From NCBI RefSeq assembly GCF_018596315.1, contig NZ_JAHEAG010000010.1:166364-230363 (forward strand): DNA of 64,000 nucleotides, in the 5' to 3' direction. Positions 23,890-31,639 of this stretch are shown here, piece by piece; the first letter of the stretch is position 1; every line of letters begins with the position of its first letter. This DNA is from Bradyrhizobium sp. SRL28 (GTDB lineage: Bacteria; Pseudomonadota; Alphaproteobacteria; Rhizobiales; Xanthobacteraceae). A program made the translations under genes and the position numbers. The notes under the pieces are model-generated. The model was not told where the DNA came from. It saw nothing but the letters and a program-made list of their open reading frames with translations, and ran no database searches.

Positions 23890-24782
23890 ATCCGCCTTGC
23901 CGTCTCGCGCTTGAACAGACCCTCAGGGCGAAACATCAGCACTGCCGCCATGATCAAATAGATCATGAACAGTTCGGCTTGCGGCATCAGATGCACCGAA
24001 GCAGCGCGCGCCAGCCCGACCAGAATCGCGCCGACTGCCGCCCCCTCGACGCTGCCCAGCCCTCCGATCACGACGATAGCGAAGCTCAGGATGATGACAT
24101 CAGAACTGAGGCCCGGCTGCATCGATATTTTCGGCGCGGTCAGGGCGCCGGCGAGGGCCGCAAGCAGAACGCCGAACGCAAAGGCGATCGCATAGACGCG
24201 GTTGACGCGTACACCCATGCTCACGCTCATTTCCTCGTTGTGTATGACGGCGAGCACGATCTTTCCGATCACGGTGCGATTGAGGCCGAACCAGATCGCA
24301 AAGCCGACCATCGCCGAAATCGGTATCAGCACCAGATCGTAGCCGACGTAATAGAGCCCGGCGAATTCGAGATTGCCGAACAGCTCATATGGCTGCGTCG
24401 CATAGATCGGATTGACGCCCCAGATCAGCTTGGTGACATCTTCAAGGATCAGAAACACGGCATAGGTCACCAGCAGCAGCACCACTTCGTCGCGGCCGTA
24501 GAACATTTTCAGCAGGCCGCGTTCCAGCAGCAGTCCGACGGCGGACGCGATCAGCGTCACCGAGAGCAGCATGGCGACGAAACCAACGCTTGGGGGAAGG
24601 CCGCGCGCGGCCACCATGGTTACCGCGGTTGCCGCGATATAGGCACCGAGGGCGTAGAAGCTGCCATGGGCGATGTTGAGGATCTTCAATACGCCGAATA
24701 CCAGCGTCAGGCCGAGGGCGACGATGAACAGCCACGAGGCCTGAATCAGGCCATCGAGAATGATCGTCAGAAAGAAATTCAT
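23886..24782 (-). CDS. Branched-chain amino acid-type ABC transporter permease (LivH-like)
   Basis: A 298-residue permease with about eight membrane segments. Diagnostic LivH phrases are LTLVFGVLKILNIAHGSFYALGAYIAAT near the N terminus and GGLGSVEGAAVGAILVGLARA near the C terminus. It starts 95 bases downstream of the binding-protein gene and overlaps LivM. LivH and LivM form the heterodimeric channel. No strong ribosome binding site is seen at 24782, but the start fits family length. Confidence 0.9.
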   Translation of the reverse strand: MNFFLTIILDGLIQASWLFIVALGLTLVFGVLKILNIAHGSFYALGAYIAATAVTMVAARGLPPSVGFVAMLLSVTLIASAVGLLLERGLLKMFYGRDEVVLLLVTYAVFLILEDVTKLIWGVNPIYATQPYELFGNLEFAGLYYVGYDLVLIPISAMVGFAIWFGLNRTVIGKIVLAVIHNEEMSVSMGVRVNRVYAIAFAFGVLLAALAGALTAPKISMQPGLSSDVIILSFAIVVIGGLGSVEGAAVGAILVGLARAASVHLMPQAELFMIYLIMAAVLMFRPEGLFKRETARRI

Positions 24783-24877
24783 GGCGGTGGCGTCACGCGG
24801 GTCGGTCGGTGGCAGAAAAAGGCGGCGCGGAGCTTAGTCACGCGCCGCCATGTGTGCTCATTGGATAGCAGTGCGGT

Positions 24878-26185
24878 CTAATTGCACTTGGCGCCCTGCA
24901 TACCGCCCTTGATCCAGTCGATCGATTTGACGCCCGGGGGCGGGTTGACGCATTCGGCGGCGAAGTATTCGATATCGACCAGATCGACCCGCTTGAGATC
25001 CGGATTGTATTTGGTGCGACTGAAGGCGATCGGCTGGATCGCCTGATGGCCGTCGGCGAGTTTCATCTGAATGAGCCCGCCAGGCGATGGCCACTCCAGA
25101 CCGGTCATTGCCGCGACCATTTCATCGGTCGAAGGCTTCTTTCCGCCGTTCTTGCTCATGGCCTTTTCGACAGCAGCCTTCAATCCAAGAATCGATTGCG
25201 TACTGCGGTAGGCGGCCTGGACCGGATAGACGCCGTTGGCGGCCTCGTATCCTTTGAACAGCCAATCGTTCAGCGGCGACTTCTGCGACATCAGGCCATA
25301 GGCGCCGCGCGCGCCGAGGATGGTGCCGTCGGGCATCTTGTCGCCGAGTGGGGGCAGCACGTGGTCGGCGGCGCTGAACACCAACTGGCTACGCTTCGAC
25401 AACCCGCGGGGAACAGATTGCAGGATGAAGGCCTGCAGGTCGCCGCCCCACAGGCTCGAATAGACCACATCGGAGCCGGCGCCTACCAGCGCGGAAATTT
25501 CGGTGCCGTACTGGCCTGCACCGTACTTGGGCAGCAGGTCGGTCTGGACCTTGACGTTAGGGTAGAGTTGTTGGGCGGCTGCGACGAAGTCAGCCCGGCT
25601 GTCCTGTCCCCAGGCGTAATCCTGATTGATCGCCGAAAGCGATTCCATCTTGATGTTCTTGGCCTTCATGTATCTGACGAGGCCGACGTTATCCATCGTG
25701 GCATGGGCAGCGGTACGGAATACGTAATTGTATTTGGCTTCCTCGAAGATGCGCGGTGTGCCGCAATCCATCAGCACCAGCATCTTCTTCAGCTCTTCCG
25801 CGATCGGCGCCACGGCAAGACAGTCGCCCGAGCTGATATAGCCAAGCACGACATCGACATTGTCGCGCTGATAGAGATTGCGTAGTTCCTGCACCTGTTT
25901 GGTGGCGCCGCCATTTTCGTCGATGATGACGGGCTCGATCTTCATGCCGCCGAAACCCACTTTCTCGTAGGGCGATGGCACTGAACCTTTGTTCAACTGA
26001 TCGATGACGAACTGCGCGCCGTTGCGGGCGGGAACGCCAAAGCTGTCCGCCGCCGGTCCGGAGAGGAACGTCACGATGCCGAGTTTGAAGGTTTCCTGAG
26101 CAGACGCGGGTACCGCCAGCCCAAGCGACGTCGCAGCGACTGATGCAAATAGGACAGCACGATTAGTCCGCCAAAGACGGTCCAT
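24878..26185 (-). CDS. Liv-type ABC transporter substrate-binding protein
   Basis: A 435-residue type I periplasmic binding protein. The signal peptide MDRLWRTNRAVLFASVAATSLGLAVPASAQ is followed by FKLGIVTFLSGPAADSFGVPARNGAQFVID, the usual Leu/Ile/Val-binding start, then DENGGATKQVQELRNL and VDVVLGYISSGDCLAVAPIAEE. Long-form members of this family bind diverse ligands in rhizobia. The start has an excellent GGGGAGG box. It is the first gene of the operon; the promoter should lie in 26186-26374. Cysteine residues (SGDCL, DCGTP, AECVN) could form disulfides. Ligand unknown. Confidence 0.88.
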   Translation of the reverse strand: MDRLWRTNRAVLFASVAATSLGLAVPASAQETFKLGIVTFLSGPAADSFGVPARNGAQFVIDQLNKGSVPSPYEKVGFGGMKIEPVIIDENGGATKQVQELRNLYQRDNVDVVLGYISSGDCLAVAPIAEELKKMLVLMDCGTPRIFEEAKYNYVFRTAAHATMDNVGLVRYMKAKNIKMESLSAINQDYAWGQDSRADFVAAAQQLYPNVKVQTDLLPKYGAGQYGTEISALVGAGSDVVYSSLWGGDLQAFILQSVPRGLSKRSQLVFSAADHVLPPLGDKMPDGTILGARGAYGLMSQKSPLNDWLFKGYEAANGVYPVQAAYRSTQSILGLKAAVEKAMSKNGGKKPSTDEMVAAMTGLEWPSPGGLIQMKLADGHQAIQPIAFSRTKYNPDLKRVDLVDIEYFAAECVNPPPGVKSIDWIKGGMQGAKCN

Positions 26186-26374
26186 GTTTTCCTCCCCTGT
26201 TCGACGGGTGTTCCCGCCCGATTATCCGCGCCGTTTTGCCCCGGCATCGGCCATTATTGGGATGAGTTTAGGCAAGCTTTCACAGCACGTCCATACGCGC
26301 TTCGTCCGAAACGACGAGCGGGGTAAGCGGCTAGATGCCGCCTTTGTCGAAGGCGCTACGGCGCTTCGCTTGCT

Positions 26375-27061
26375 TCACATGTCAAACACCGCAACCGCGC
26401 GGATCGGCGAAGCCGTCCCGCCGCGCCACTTCATCGGCAGGCCGATAAAGGTGAACTGGCCGCGGCCAAGCAGCGCTTCGAGATTGCACAGGCTCTCTAT
26501 ATGGGTGATGTCGAGGTCGAGGCAGGCCTTGTGGACGAGGGCATTCACCTTGCCCTCAGGCCCCGGCCGCATCGAATCGATACCGAAATGCACGACGCCC
26601 TGCTGCGCCAGCCATTCGGTGGCGGCGACGTTCACGCCGGAATTGTCGCTCGAATATTCCTTGCGGGGGAATGTTCGCTCGTGGTGACCGGTGCAGAGCA
26701 GCACGGTACCGCCCCTCGGCACCGGCACGCCCGCCTTCGTCACCGCCGCCTCGAGATCGGCAGGCGTAATCTCGGCGCGCGGCGCGATGTGGCGCAGGTC
26801 GATGCAGATGCCCGGCACGATGCATTTCTCCAGCGGATACTCGTCGATGGATATGCCGCTCTTGCCGAAATGTCTGGGCGCGTCGATGTGGGTACCGGCG
26901 TGGTCCACCATCGAGATGAACATCGACGCCAGCCCGTGCACATTGCCGGACTCGGCAAAGGATTCTTCGTGGGTCTTCCAGACGCCGTGCATGACGGGAG
27001 GGTGGCCGGGATAGCTCGGGGTACGATGATAGAGCTCGCGGCTGAGGTCGACGATCTTCAC
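26375..27061 (-). CDS. Cyclase/kynurenine formamidase-like metal hydrolase
   Basis: A 228-residue cyclase-family protein (KynB/isatin-hydrolase fold). The metal-binding signature is HAGTHIDAPRHF, residues about 54-65, with two His and an Asp in the order the family uses, and VNVAATEWLAQQGVVHFGIDSM follows. The GTG start at 27061 is preceded by GGGGAG; an ATG at 27082 is less likely. It is the last gene after the TRAP genes and presumably acts on the imported ligand. KynB hydrolyses N-formylkynurenine, while relatives hydrolyse isatin or other cyclic amides; the choice is not determinable here. Confidence 0.85.
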   Translation of the reverse strand: MKIVDLSRELYHRTPSYPGHPPVMHGVWKTHEESFAESGNVHGLASMFISMVDHAGTHIDAPRHFGKSGISIDEYPLEKCIVPGICIDLRHIAPRAEITPADLEAAVTKAGVPVPRGGTVLLCTGHHERTFPRKEYSSDNSGVNVAATEWLAQQGVVHFGIDSMRPGPEGKVNALVHKACLDLDITHIESLCNLEALLGRGQFTFIGLPMKWRGGTASPIRAVAVFDM

Positions 27062-27096
27062 GCAAAGTCTCCCCGCCGCCAACTGCGGCGTCTGTT

Positions 27097-28386
27097 CTAG
27101 AACCCGAACGCCCTCGGCAACGCCAGCGACAGCCAGGGCACGTAGGTCACGATCATCAGCACCGTAAACATCACATAATAGAATGGCCAGATGCCGCGCA
27201 TCACCTCATCGACAGAAACCTTGCCGATGGCGCAGCCGACGAACAGCGTGGTCCCCACCGGCGGCGTCAGCAGGCCGATACCGAGATTGAGCAGCATGAC
27301 GATGCCGAAATGCACGGGATCGATGCCGAAGCTCTTCACGACAGGTAGCAGGATCGGCGTACAGATCAGCAACAGGGGCGCGAGATCGAGCGCCGTTCCA
27401 AGAACCAGCAGCATGATGTTCAACCACATCAGCAGCACGTATTTGTTGCTCGATATGGCAACGAAGAAATCGGTCATCTTTGCTGGCATCTGCATCAGGG
27501 CAGCGACATAGCCGAAGCACGACGCGGTCGCGACCAGCGTCAGCACCATCGCCACGGTCTGCAGCGTCTTGTAGACCAGTAACGGCAGTTCGGACCATTT
27601 GTAGTCGCGATAGATGAACATCGTGACGAAGAACGCCCAGACGCATGCGACCGCGCCTGCCTCGATCGGCGTGAATACGCCGGTGAGGATGCCGCCCAAA
27701 ACGATGATCAGCGTCACGATCCCCCATACGGCGTCACCGAGCATCCTGACGGCCTGGCGGATCGGCACAGGCTCGCCCTTGGGGTGCTTGTCGCGATAGG
27801 CGTAGAACAGGCAGAGCAGCATCAACGAGAAACCCAGCAGCAATCCGGGAATCACGCCGGCGAGAAAAAGGCTCGTGATCGACACCACGCCGCCAGTCGC
27901 CAGCGAATAGATCACCGAGTTGTGGCTCGGCGGGATTATGATCGCCTGCAGCGAGGCGCTGATGGTCACATTGGTTGCGAACACCCGCGGATAGCCTTTG
28001 GCGGCCATCTGAGGAATCATCACCGAGCCGATCGCGGAAGTATCGGCGACCGACGATCCCGAGATGCCGCTCATGATCGTGGTCGCGAGGATATTGACCT
28101 GCGAGAGGCCACCGCGCATGCGCGTGAACCCGACGACGACGGCGGCGAAGTCGACCAGCCGCCTGGCCATGCCGCCCTCGGCCATGATGGCGCCCGCCAG
28201 CACGAAGAACGGGATGGTCAACATCGAGACCTTGCCGACGCCGCTGGCAAATTGCTGCATAACCGCGCCAACCGGCAAGTCGATCCAGAGCGCGCCGACG
28301 AGCGCGGACAGCGCCAGGGCATAGGCGATCGGCATGCCAATCGCGAAGAACAAGCACATGCTGAGAAGCAGAACCGCGATATCCAT
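27097..28386 (-). CDS. TRAP transporter large permease (DctM-like)
   Basis: A 429-residue membrane protein with about twelve hydrophobic segments and the DctM landmarks TIPFFVLAGAIMAEGGMARRLVDFA, SGISGSSVADTSAIGSVMIPQMAAKGYPR, IIPPSHNSVIYSLA and LGIGLLTPPVGTTLFVGCAIGKV. These match the family's two ligand- and sodium-binding halves. It begins five bases after DctQ ends and couples to it. It uses a sodium gradient to move a ligand (usually a carboxylate) delivered by DctP. Confidence 0.92.
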   Translation of the reverse strand: MDIAVLLLSMCLFFAIGMPIAYALALSALVGALWIDLPVGAVMQQFASGVGKVSMLTIPFFVLAGAIMAEGGMARRLVDFAAVVVGFTRMRGGLSQVNILATTIMSGISGSSVADTSAIGSVMIPQMAAKGYPRVFATNVTISASLQAIIIPPSHNSVIYSLATGGVVSITSLFLAGVIPGLLLGFSLMLLCLFYAYRDKHPKGEPVPIRQAVRMLGDAVWGIVTLIIVLGGILTGVFTPIEAGAVACVWAFFVTMFIYRDYKWSELPLLVYKTLQTVAMVLTLVATASCFGYVAALMQMPAKMTDFFVAISSNKYVLLMWLNIMLLVLGTALDLAPLLLICTPILLPVVKSFGIDPVHFGIVMLLNLGIGLLTPPVGTTLFVGCAIGKVSVDEVMRGIWPFYYVMFTVLMIVTYVPWLSLALPRAFGF

Positions 28387-28391
28387 GGCAA

Positions 28392-28913
28392 TTACTCGAC
28401 CGGTACGTGGGCGTCGCTGCCATCCCGCGGCGGCGGGCCGATGGTCAGGCGTTCGACGACGAACAGAAGCATCATGGCGCCGCTGACCACGATCGGAAGA
28501 TAGGTGATGCCGACCGAAAGCCAGGGAAATTCGTCGACCGAATTATCCCAGGTGGTGTGAACGAGCCGGAGTCCCCATACCACCATGAAGATCGCAATCA
28601 CGCCCATCAAGACTTCACTCAGGAAGAGAGAAGCGCGGCGTAGCGGCGGCGGCAGCAAGTCGGTGCCAACAGTCATGTTCATGTGGATGCGCTGGCGATA
28701 GCAGTTGGCCGAGCCGATGAAGGTGATGCCGACGGTCAGCAGCACGGCCATCGGCTCGGGCCATGACGAGGCGCTGTTGAGGACGTAACGGGTGTAGACG
28801 GCCCACGGAATGACCGCCGAGACCAGCACGAGCGCCACGCACGCGACCGCGGCGCCGGTCCAGTAAACCGCATCGCTCACACGCCGGAAAACTCCGGCCG
28901 CAGAATGGGACAT
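28392..28913 (-). CDS. TRAP transporter small permease (DctQ-like)
   Basis: A 173-residue four-helix protein. The DctQ phrases 'TRYVLNSASSWPEPMAVLL' and 'RQRIHMNMTV' are visible. Segments at residues about 20-40, 55-70, 95-115 and 135-160 are hydrophobic. It starts 99 bases after the DctP stop, with GAGG upstream of the ATG, and runs into DctM five bases later. It scaffolds DctM in the membrane. Confidence 0.9.
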   Translation of the reverse strand: MSHSAAGVFRRVSDAVYWTGAAVACVALVLVSAVIPWAVYTRYVLNSASSWPEPMAVLLTVGITFIGSANCYRQRIHMNMTVGTDLLPPPLRRASLFLSEVLMGVIAIFMVVWGLRLVHTTWDNSVDEFPWLSVGITYLPIVVSGAMMLLFVVERLTIGPPPRDGSDAHVPVE

Positions 28914-29012
28914 TTTGACCTCGGAGATAACGGCGATTCAAATCGCTTCGGCAGCTCGAACGCGTGGCCGGAACGGACATCGTCCGGCCACGCCTCTATC
29001 GCGGATCGTGTC

Positions 29013-30014
29013 CTACTGGACCGCCTCGATACGCTTGACCATGGCCGCATACTTCGCGCCGTACTTGTCCCAGACCGGTTTGACGGCTTCCTGGAACGGC
29101 TTCTTGTCGATGTCGGTGATGATTTCGGTTCCGGACGCCTTCATTTTTTCGATGGCCGCGTTCTCAGCTTCATACCAGAGGACGCGCTGCTCGGCCTGCG
29201 CTTCCTTGGAAAGCTTCTTGATCAGCGCCTGATCGTCCGGCGACAGCTTCTGCCAGGAGATGCGCGAGAACACCAAAAGCTCCGGAATGATCAGGTGCTC
29301 GGTCATCGTGAAATACTTGGCCACCTGATTATGGTTCTGCGCTATGAACGACGGTGGATTGTTCTCGGCGCCATCGACCACGCCCGTTTGCATTGAGCTG
29401 AAGACCTGATCGAAGCCGAGCGCGACGCCATTGCCGCCCAGCGCGTTCATGGTGTCGACGAACAGCGGATTGCCCATCATGCGGACCTTGAGGCCCTTGA
29501 GGTCGGCAATGGTCCGGATCGGCCGCTTGTTGTTGTAGACGTTGCGCGAGCCGGCGTTCATCCAGCACAGCGCGATCAGGTTGGTCTTTTCGTTCGCGGA
29601 AATCTTCGCCAGTAATTCGTCGCCGATCTCGCCGTCGATCACCTTCTCCATGTGCTTGGAGTTGCGGAAGACGAACGGCATGTTGAAGACGTTGACGTCG
29701 TCCACGACCGGGCCGACGGCGCCGACCGAAATACGGGCGATCTGCAGCGCGCCGAGCTGTGCCTGCTCGATCATTTCCTTTTCGCCGCCGAGCTGCATCG
29801 AGGGGAACATCTGGATCGTCAGCCGGCCGTTGGTGGCGGCTTCCAGCTTCTTGCCCATCCGGACGACGGCTTCGACCGTCGGATAGCCGAGCGGATGAAC
29901 GTCCGATGCCTTCAGCACCATTTTCGTTTGCGCAAATGCAGATGACAGCGGCGCCGTGGTCGCCATCGTGGCCCCGAGCCCTGCGCTCAACTTGATGAAG
30001 TCGCGGCGTTTCAT
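29013..30014 (-). CDS. TRAP transporter substrate-binding protein (DctP-like), Tat-type signal
   Basis: A 333-residue periplasmic binding protein with a twin-arginine-type leader (MKRRDFIKLSAGLGATMATTAPLSSAFAQ), suggesting export in a folded state. The mature chain shows VLKASDVHPLGYPTVEAVVRMGKKLE, GALQIARISVGAVGPVVDDVNVFNMPFVF, and LKGLKVRMMGNPLFVDTMNALG, where the conserved Arg (KVRMM) contacts a ligand carboxylate. GVVDGAENNPPSF is also typical. The AGGAGGG box before ATG 30014 is strong. It follows the GntR gene by 46 bases, and the genes up to the cyclase probably form one operon. Confidence 0.92.
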   Translation of the reverse strand: MKRRDFIKLSAGLGATMATTAPLSSAFAQTKMVLKASDVHPLGYPTVEAVVRMGKKLEAATNGRLTIQMFPSMQLGGEKEMIEQAQLGALQIARISVGAVGPVVDDVNVFNMPFVFRNSKHMEKVIDGEIGDELLAKISANEKTNLIALCWMNAGSRNVYNNKRPIRTIADLKGLKVRMMGNPLFVDTMNALGGNGVALGFDQVFSSMQTGVVDGAENNPPSFIAQNHNQVAKYFTMTEHLIIPELLVFSRISWQKLSPDDQALIKKLSKEAQAEQRVLWYEAENAAIEKMKASGTEIITDIDKKPFQEAVKPVWDKYGAKYAAMVKRIEAVQ

Positions 30015-30060
30015 GGTGTTCCCTCCTGATGTTGTTTATCGTTTTATGGACTTTGAACTC

Positions 30061-30804
30061 TTAGGGTCGCTCGTCGAAATACTCCGGATTGATATGTTGC
30101 GTGGTCGAGATGTTCTCGAGAAGGCTTTCGAGGTGGACTTCCATCGCACGCCTTGCGCCCTCTGCGTCATGCGCCTCGATCGCGGTCAGCACGGCCTCGT
30201 GTTCGACGATCACCTTTGCGATCCGCCCGCGCTGGGGCAGGGTCAGCCGGCGGTAGCGATCGACGTGGACCTTCACCTGCTGGATATATTTCCAGATTCC
30301 GGGATAGCCGGCGACATCGGCGACTGTAGCATGAAACATTTCGTCGGCCTGATGGAACGTATCGCTGTCTCCGGCAGCGCTGGCCTCGCGCTGGCGCTCC
30401 AGGATCGACTGCAGCGCCAGTATCTGGCTCGGCGTCGCGCGTTCCGCGGCGAGCCGCGCGGTGGTTTCCTCCAGCGCCTTGCGGATGATGATGGCCTCGG
30501 GGAGTGCAGCCACCGGAATGCGCGAGACGAAGATGCCGGACTGCGGATAGATCTCCAGCAGGCCTTCATCCGATAATTTGAGTATGGCCTCGCGAACGGG
30601 CGTGCGGCTCACCCCGTAGGAGAGCGCGATTTGCGCTTCCGAGATGGCTTCGCCGGGTCGGCGCTGCAGAGACACCAGTTCGACCCGAAGATCGGAATAG
30701 ATCCTGGACGCTGCCGTTGCCGCGCGCGGTCTGCCGCTGCGGCGAGTGCCGGCGGCCATTCGGCGAACCGTTGGATCCGTCTTTTTCGATGCGCGAGCGG
30801 GCAT
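30061..30804 (-). CDS. GntR-family regulator, FCD (FadR) subfamily
   Basis: A 247-residue regulator. A basic N-terminal stretch of about 30 residues precedes the winged helix (EAQIALSYGVSRTPVREAILKLSDEGLLEI, the usual GntR recognition unit). The FCD ligand domain follows, with metal-binding His in HQADEMFHATV and VEHEAVLTAIEAHD. Acting as a repressor of the TRAP operon is typical. It is the first gene before DctP on the same strand. An imperfect palindrome upstream (30820-30837) is a likely operator, which would make the gene autoregulated. Effector presumably the TRAP ligand. Confidence 0.88.
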   Translation of the reverse strand: MPARASKKTDPTVRRMAAGTRRSGRPRAATAASRIYSDLRVELVSLQRRPGEAISEAQIALSYGVSRTPVREAILKLSDEGLLEIYPQSGIFVSRIPVAALPEAIIIRKALEETTARLAAERATPSQILALQSILERQREASAAGDSDTFHQADEMFHATVADVAGYPGIWKYIQQVKVHVDRYRRLTLPQRGRIAKVIVEHEAVLTAIEAHDAEGARRAMEVHLESLLENISTTQHINPEYFDERP

Positions 30805-30819
30805 GGCTACTTTCTCGAT

Positions 30820-30837
30820 TGATATATTAGTATATGA
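30820..30837 (-). promoter_or_regulatory. Candidate operator upstream of the GntR/TRAP operon
   Basis: The 18 bases TGATATATTAGTATATGA form an imperfect palindrome (14 of 18 positions symmetric), 16 bases before the GntR start. FCD regulators bind short palindromes of the tNGTATACNa type near their own promoter, and the GTATA core is present here. The AT-rich stretch stands out from the GC-rich surroundings. Confidence 0.45.
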
Positions 30838-30931
30838 ATTAGCTCTGGCAACCAGAAATCGTGCCGAGCACCGGTTTGGTGCAGGTGCGGCGGGAGATCC
30901 TCAGCCGCCAGTTGGACCGATCCGCTGGCGC

Positions 30932-31639
30932 CTAGCTCCGGCTGCTGATGAAGCCGGCGCGTTTCCGCTGTTCATGCTGTCCGGCGCCGGTCAACAAGTC
31001 GATCAGGTCCTGGGCTTGTTGCGGGTGGGCCGCGGCGATCGTGATGCCCGCCGTGTACATCGTTGCGAGTTCGCAGCCTGGCGGCAGCGAACCGGACAGG
31101 GTCACGCCTTGGGTGCTTATGATCTCGGTCGACTGCGTGCACCCGATCGGACGCCGCGCCTTGGATGCCGCCAGTTCACGCATCGCGGTTGCGCCGTTCG
31201 GGAAAATCCGGAGGCGGGCGGCAACCTCATCGGCGATGCCAAGCTGCTGAAGGACATTTGCAACATGAATTCCGGCCGTCGAGGCTTTGGTATCCGGCAC
31301 GAAGATCGCATCGGAGGCCAGCAAGACCTCGCGCAGGCCCGCAGCATCCCTGACTGTGACCTCGGGATCGCCGGTGCGGACGGCGAGGGCAGTTTCGACC
31401 AAGCCGACGTCGGAAATCATCGCGGCAACGACCAGCCTCTCCTCCGCCAGTTTGGCGAGGAGCGCCGCGGTCAGGATAACGATGTCGGCCGGCGTGCCGC
31501 TGCGCAATTTGTCGGCCATGACACCGACCGCGCCAAACTCACCGGTGATATCGAATCCGGTCACGCCCTTGAAGGCTGGCATCAAGCTTCCGACCAGTCC
31601 CTGTGCCGCGCCGCCGCTCAGAATGTTCAGGCTGCTCAT
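30932..31639 (-). CDS. ModA-like substrate-binding-domain protein without signal peptide
   Basis: A 235-residue protein of the periplasmic molybdate-binding (ModA-like) type: NILSGGAAQGLVGSLMPAFKGVTGFDITGEFGAVG, SGTPADIVILTAALLAKLAEE and IFVPDTKASTAGIHVANVL. It lacks a signal peptide, so it appears cytoplasmic. It is coupled by a four-base overlap to the Mo-hydroxylase subunit gene. The position suggests a role in cofactor delivery or enzyme maturation, or binding of the enzyme's own substrate; both are inference. It is the last gene of the minus-strand operon. Confidence 0.75.
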   Translation of the reverse strand: MSSLNILSGGAAQGLVGSLMPAFKGVTGFDITGEFGAVGVMADKLRSGTPADIVILTAALLAKLAEERLVVAAMISDVGLVETALAVRTGDPEVTVRDAAGLREVLLASDAIFVPDTKASTAGIHVANVLQQLGIADEVAARLRIFPNGATAMRELAASKARRPIGCTQSTEIISTQGVTLSGSLPPGCELATMYTAGITIAAAHPQQAQDLIDLLTGAGQHEQRKRAGFISSRS

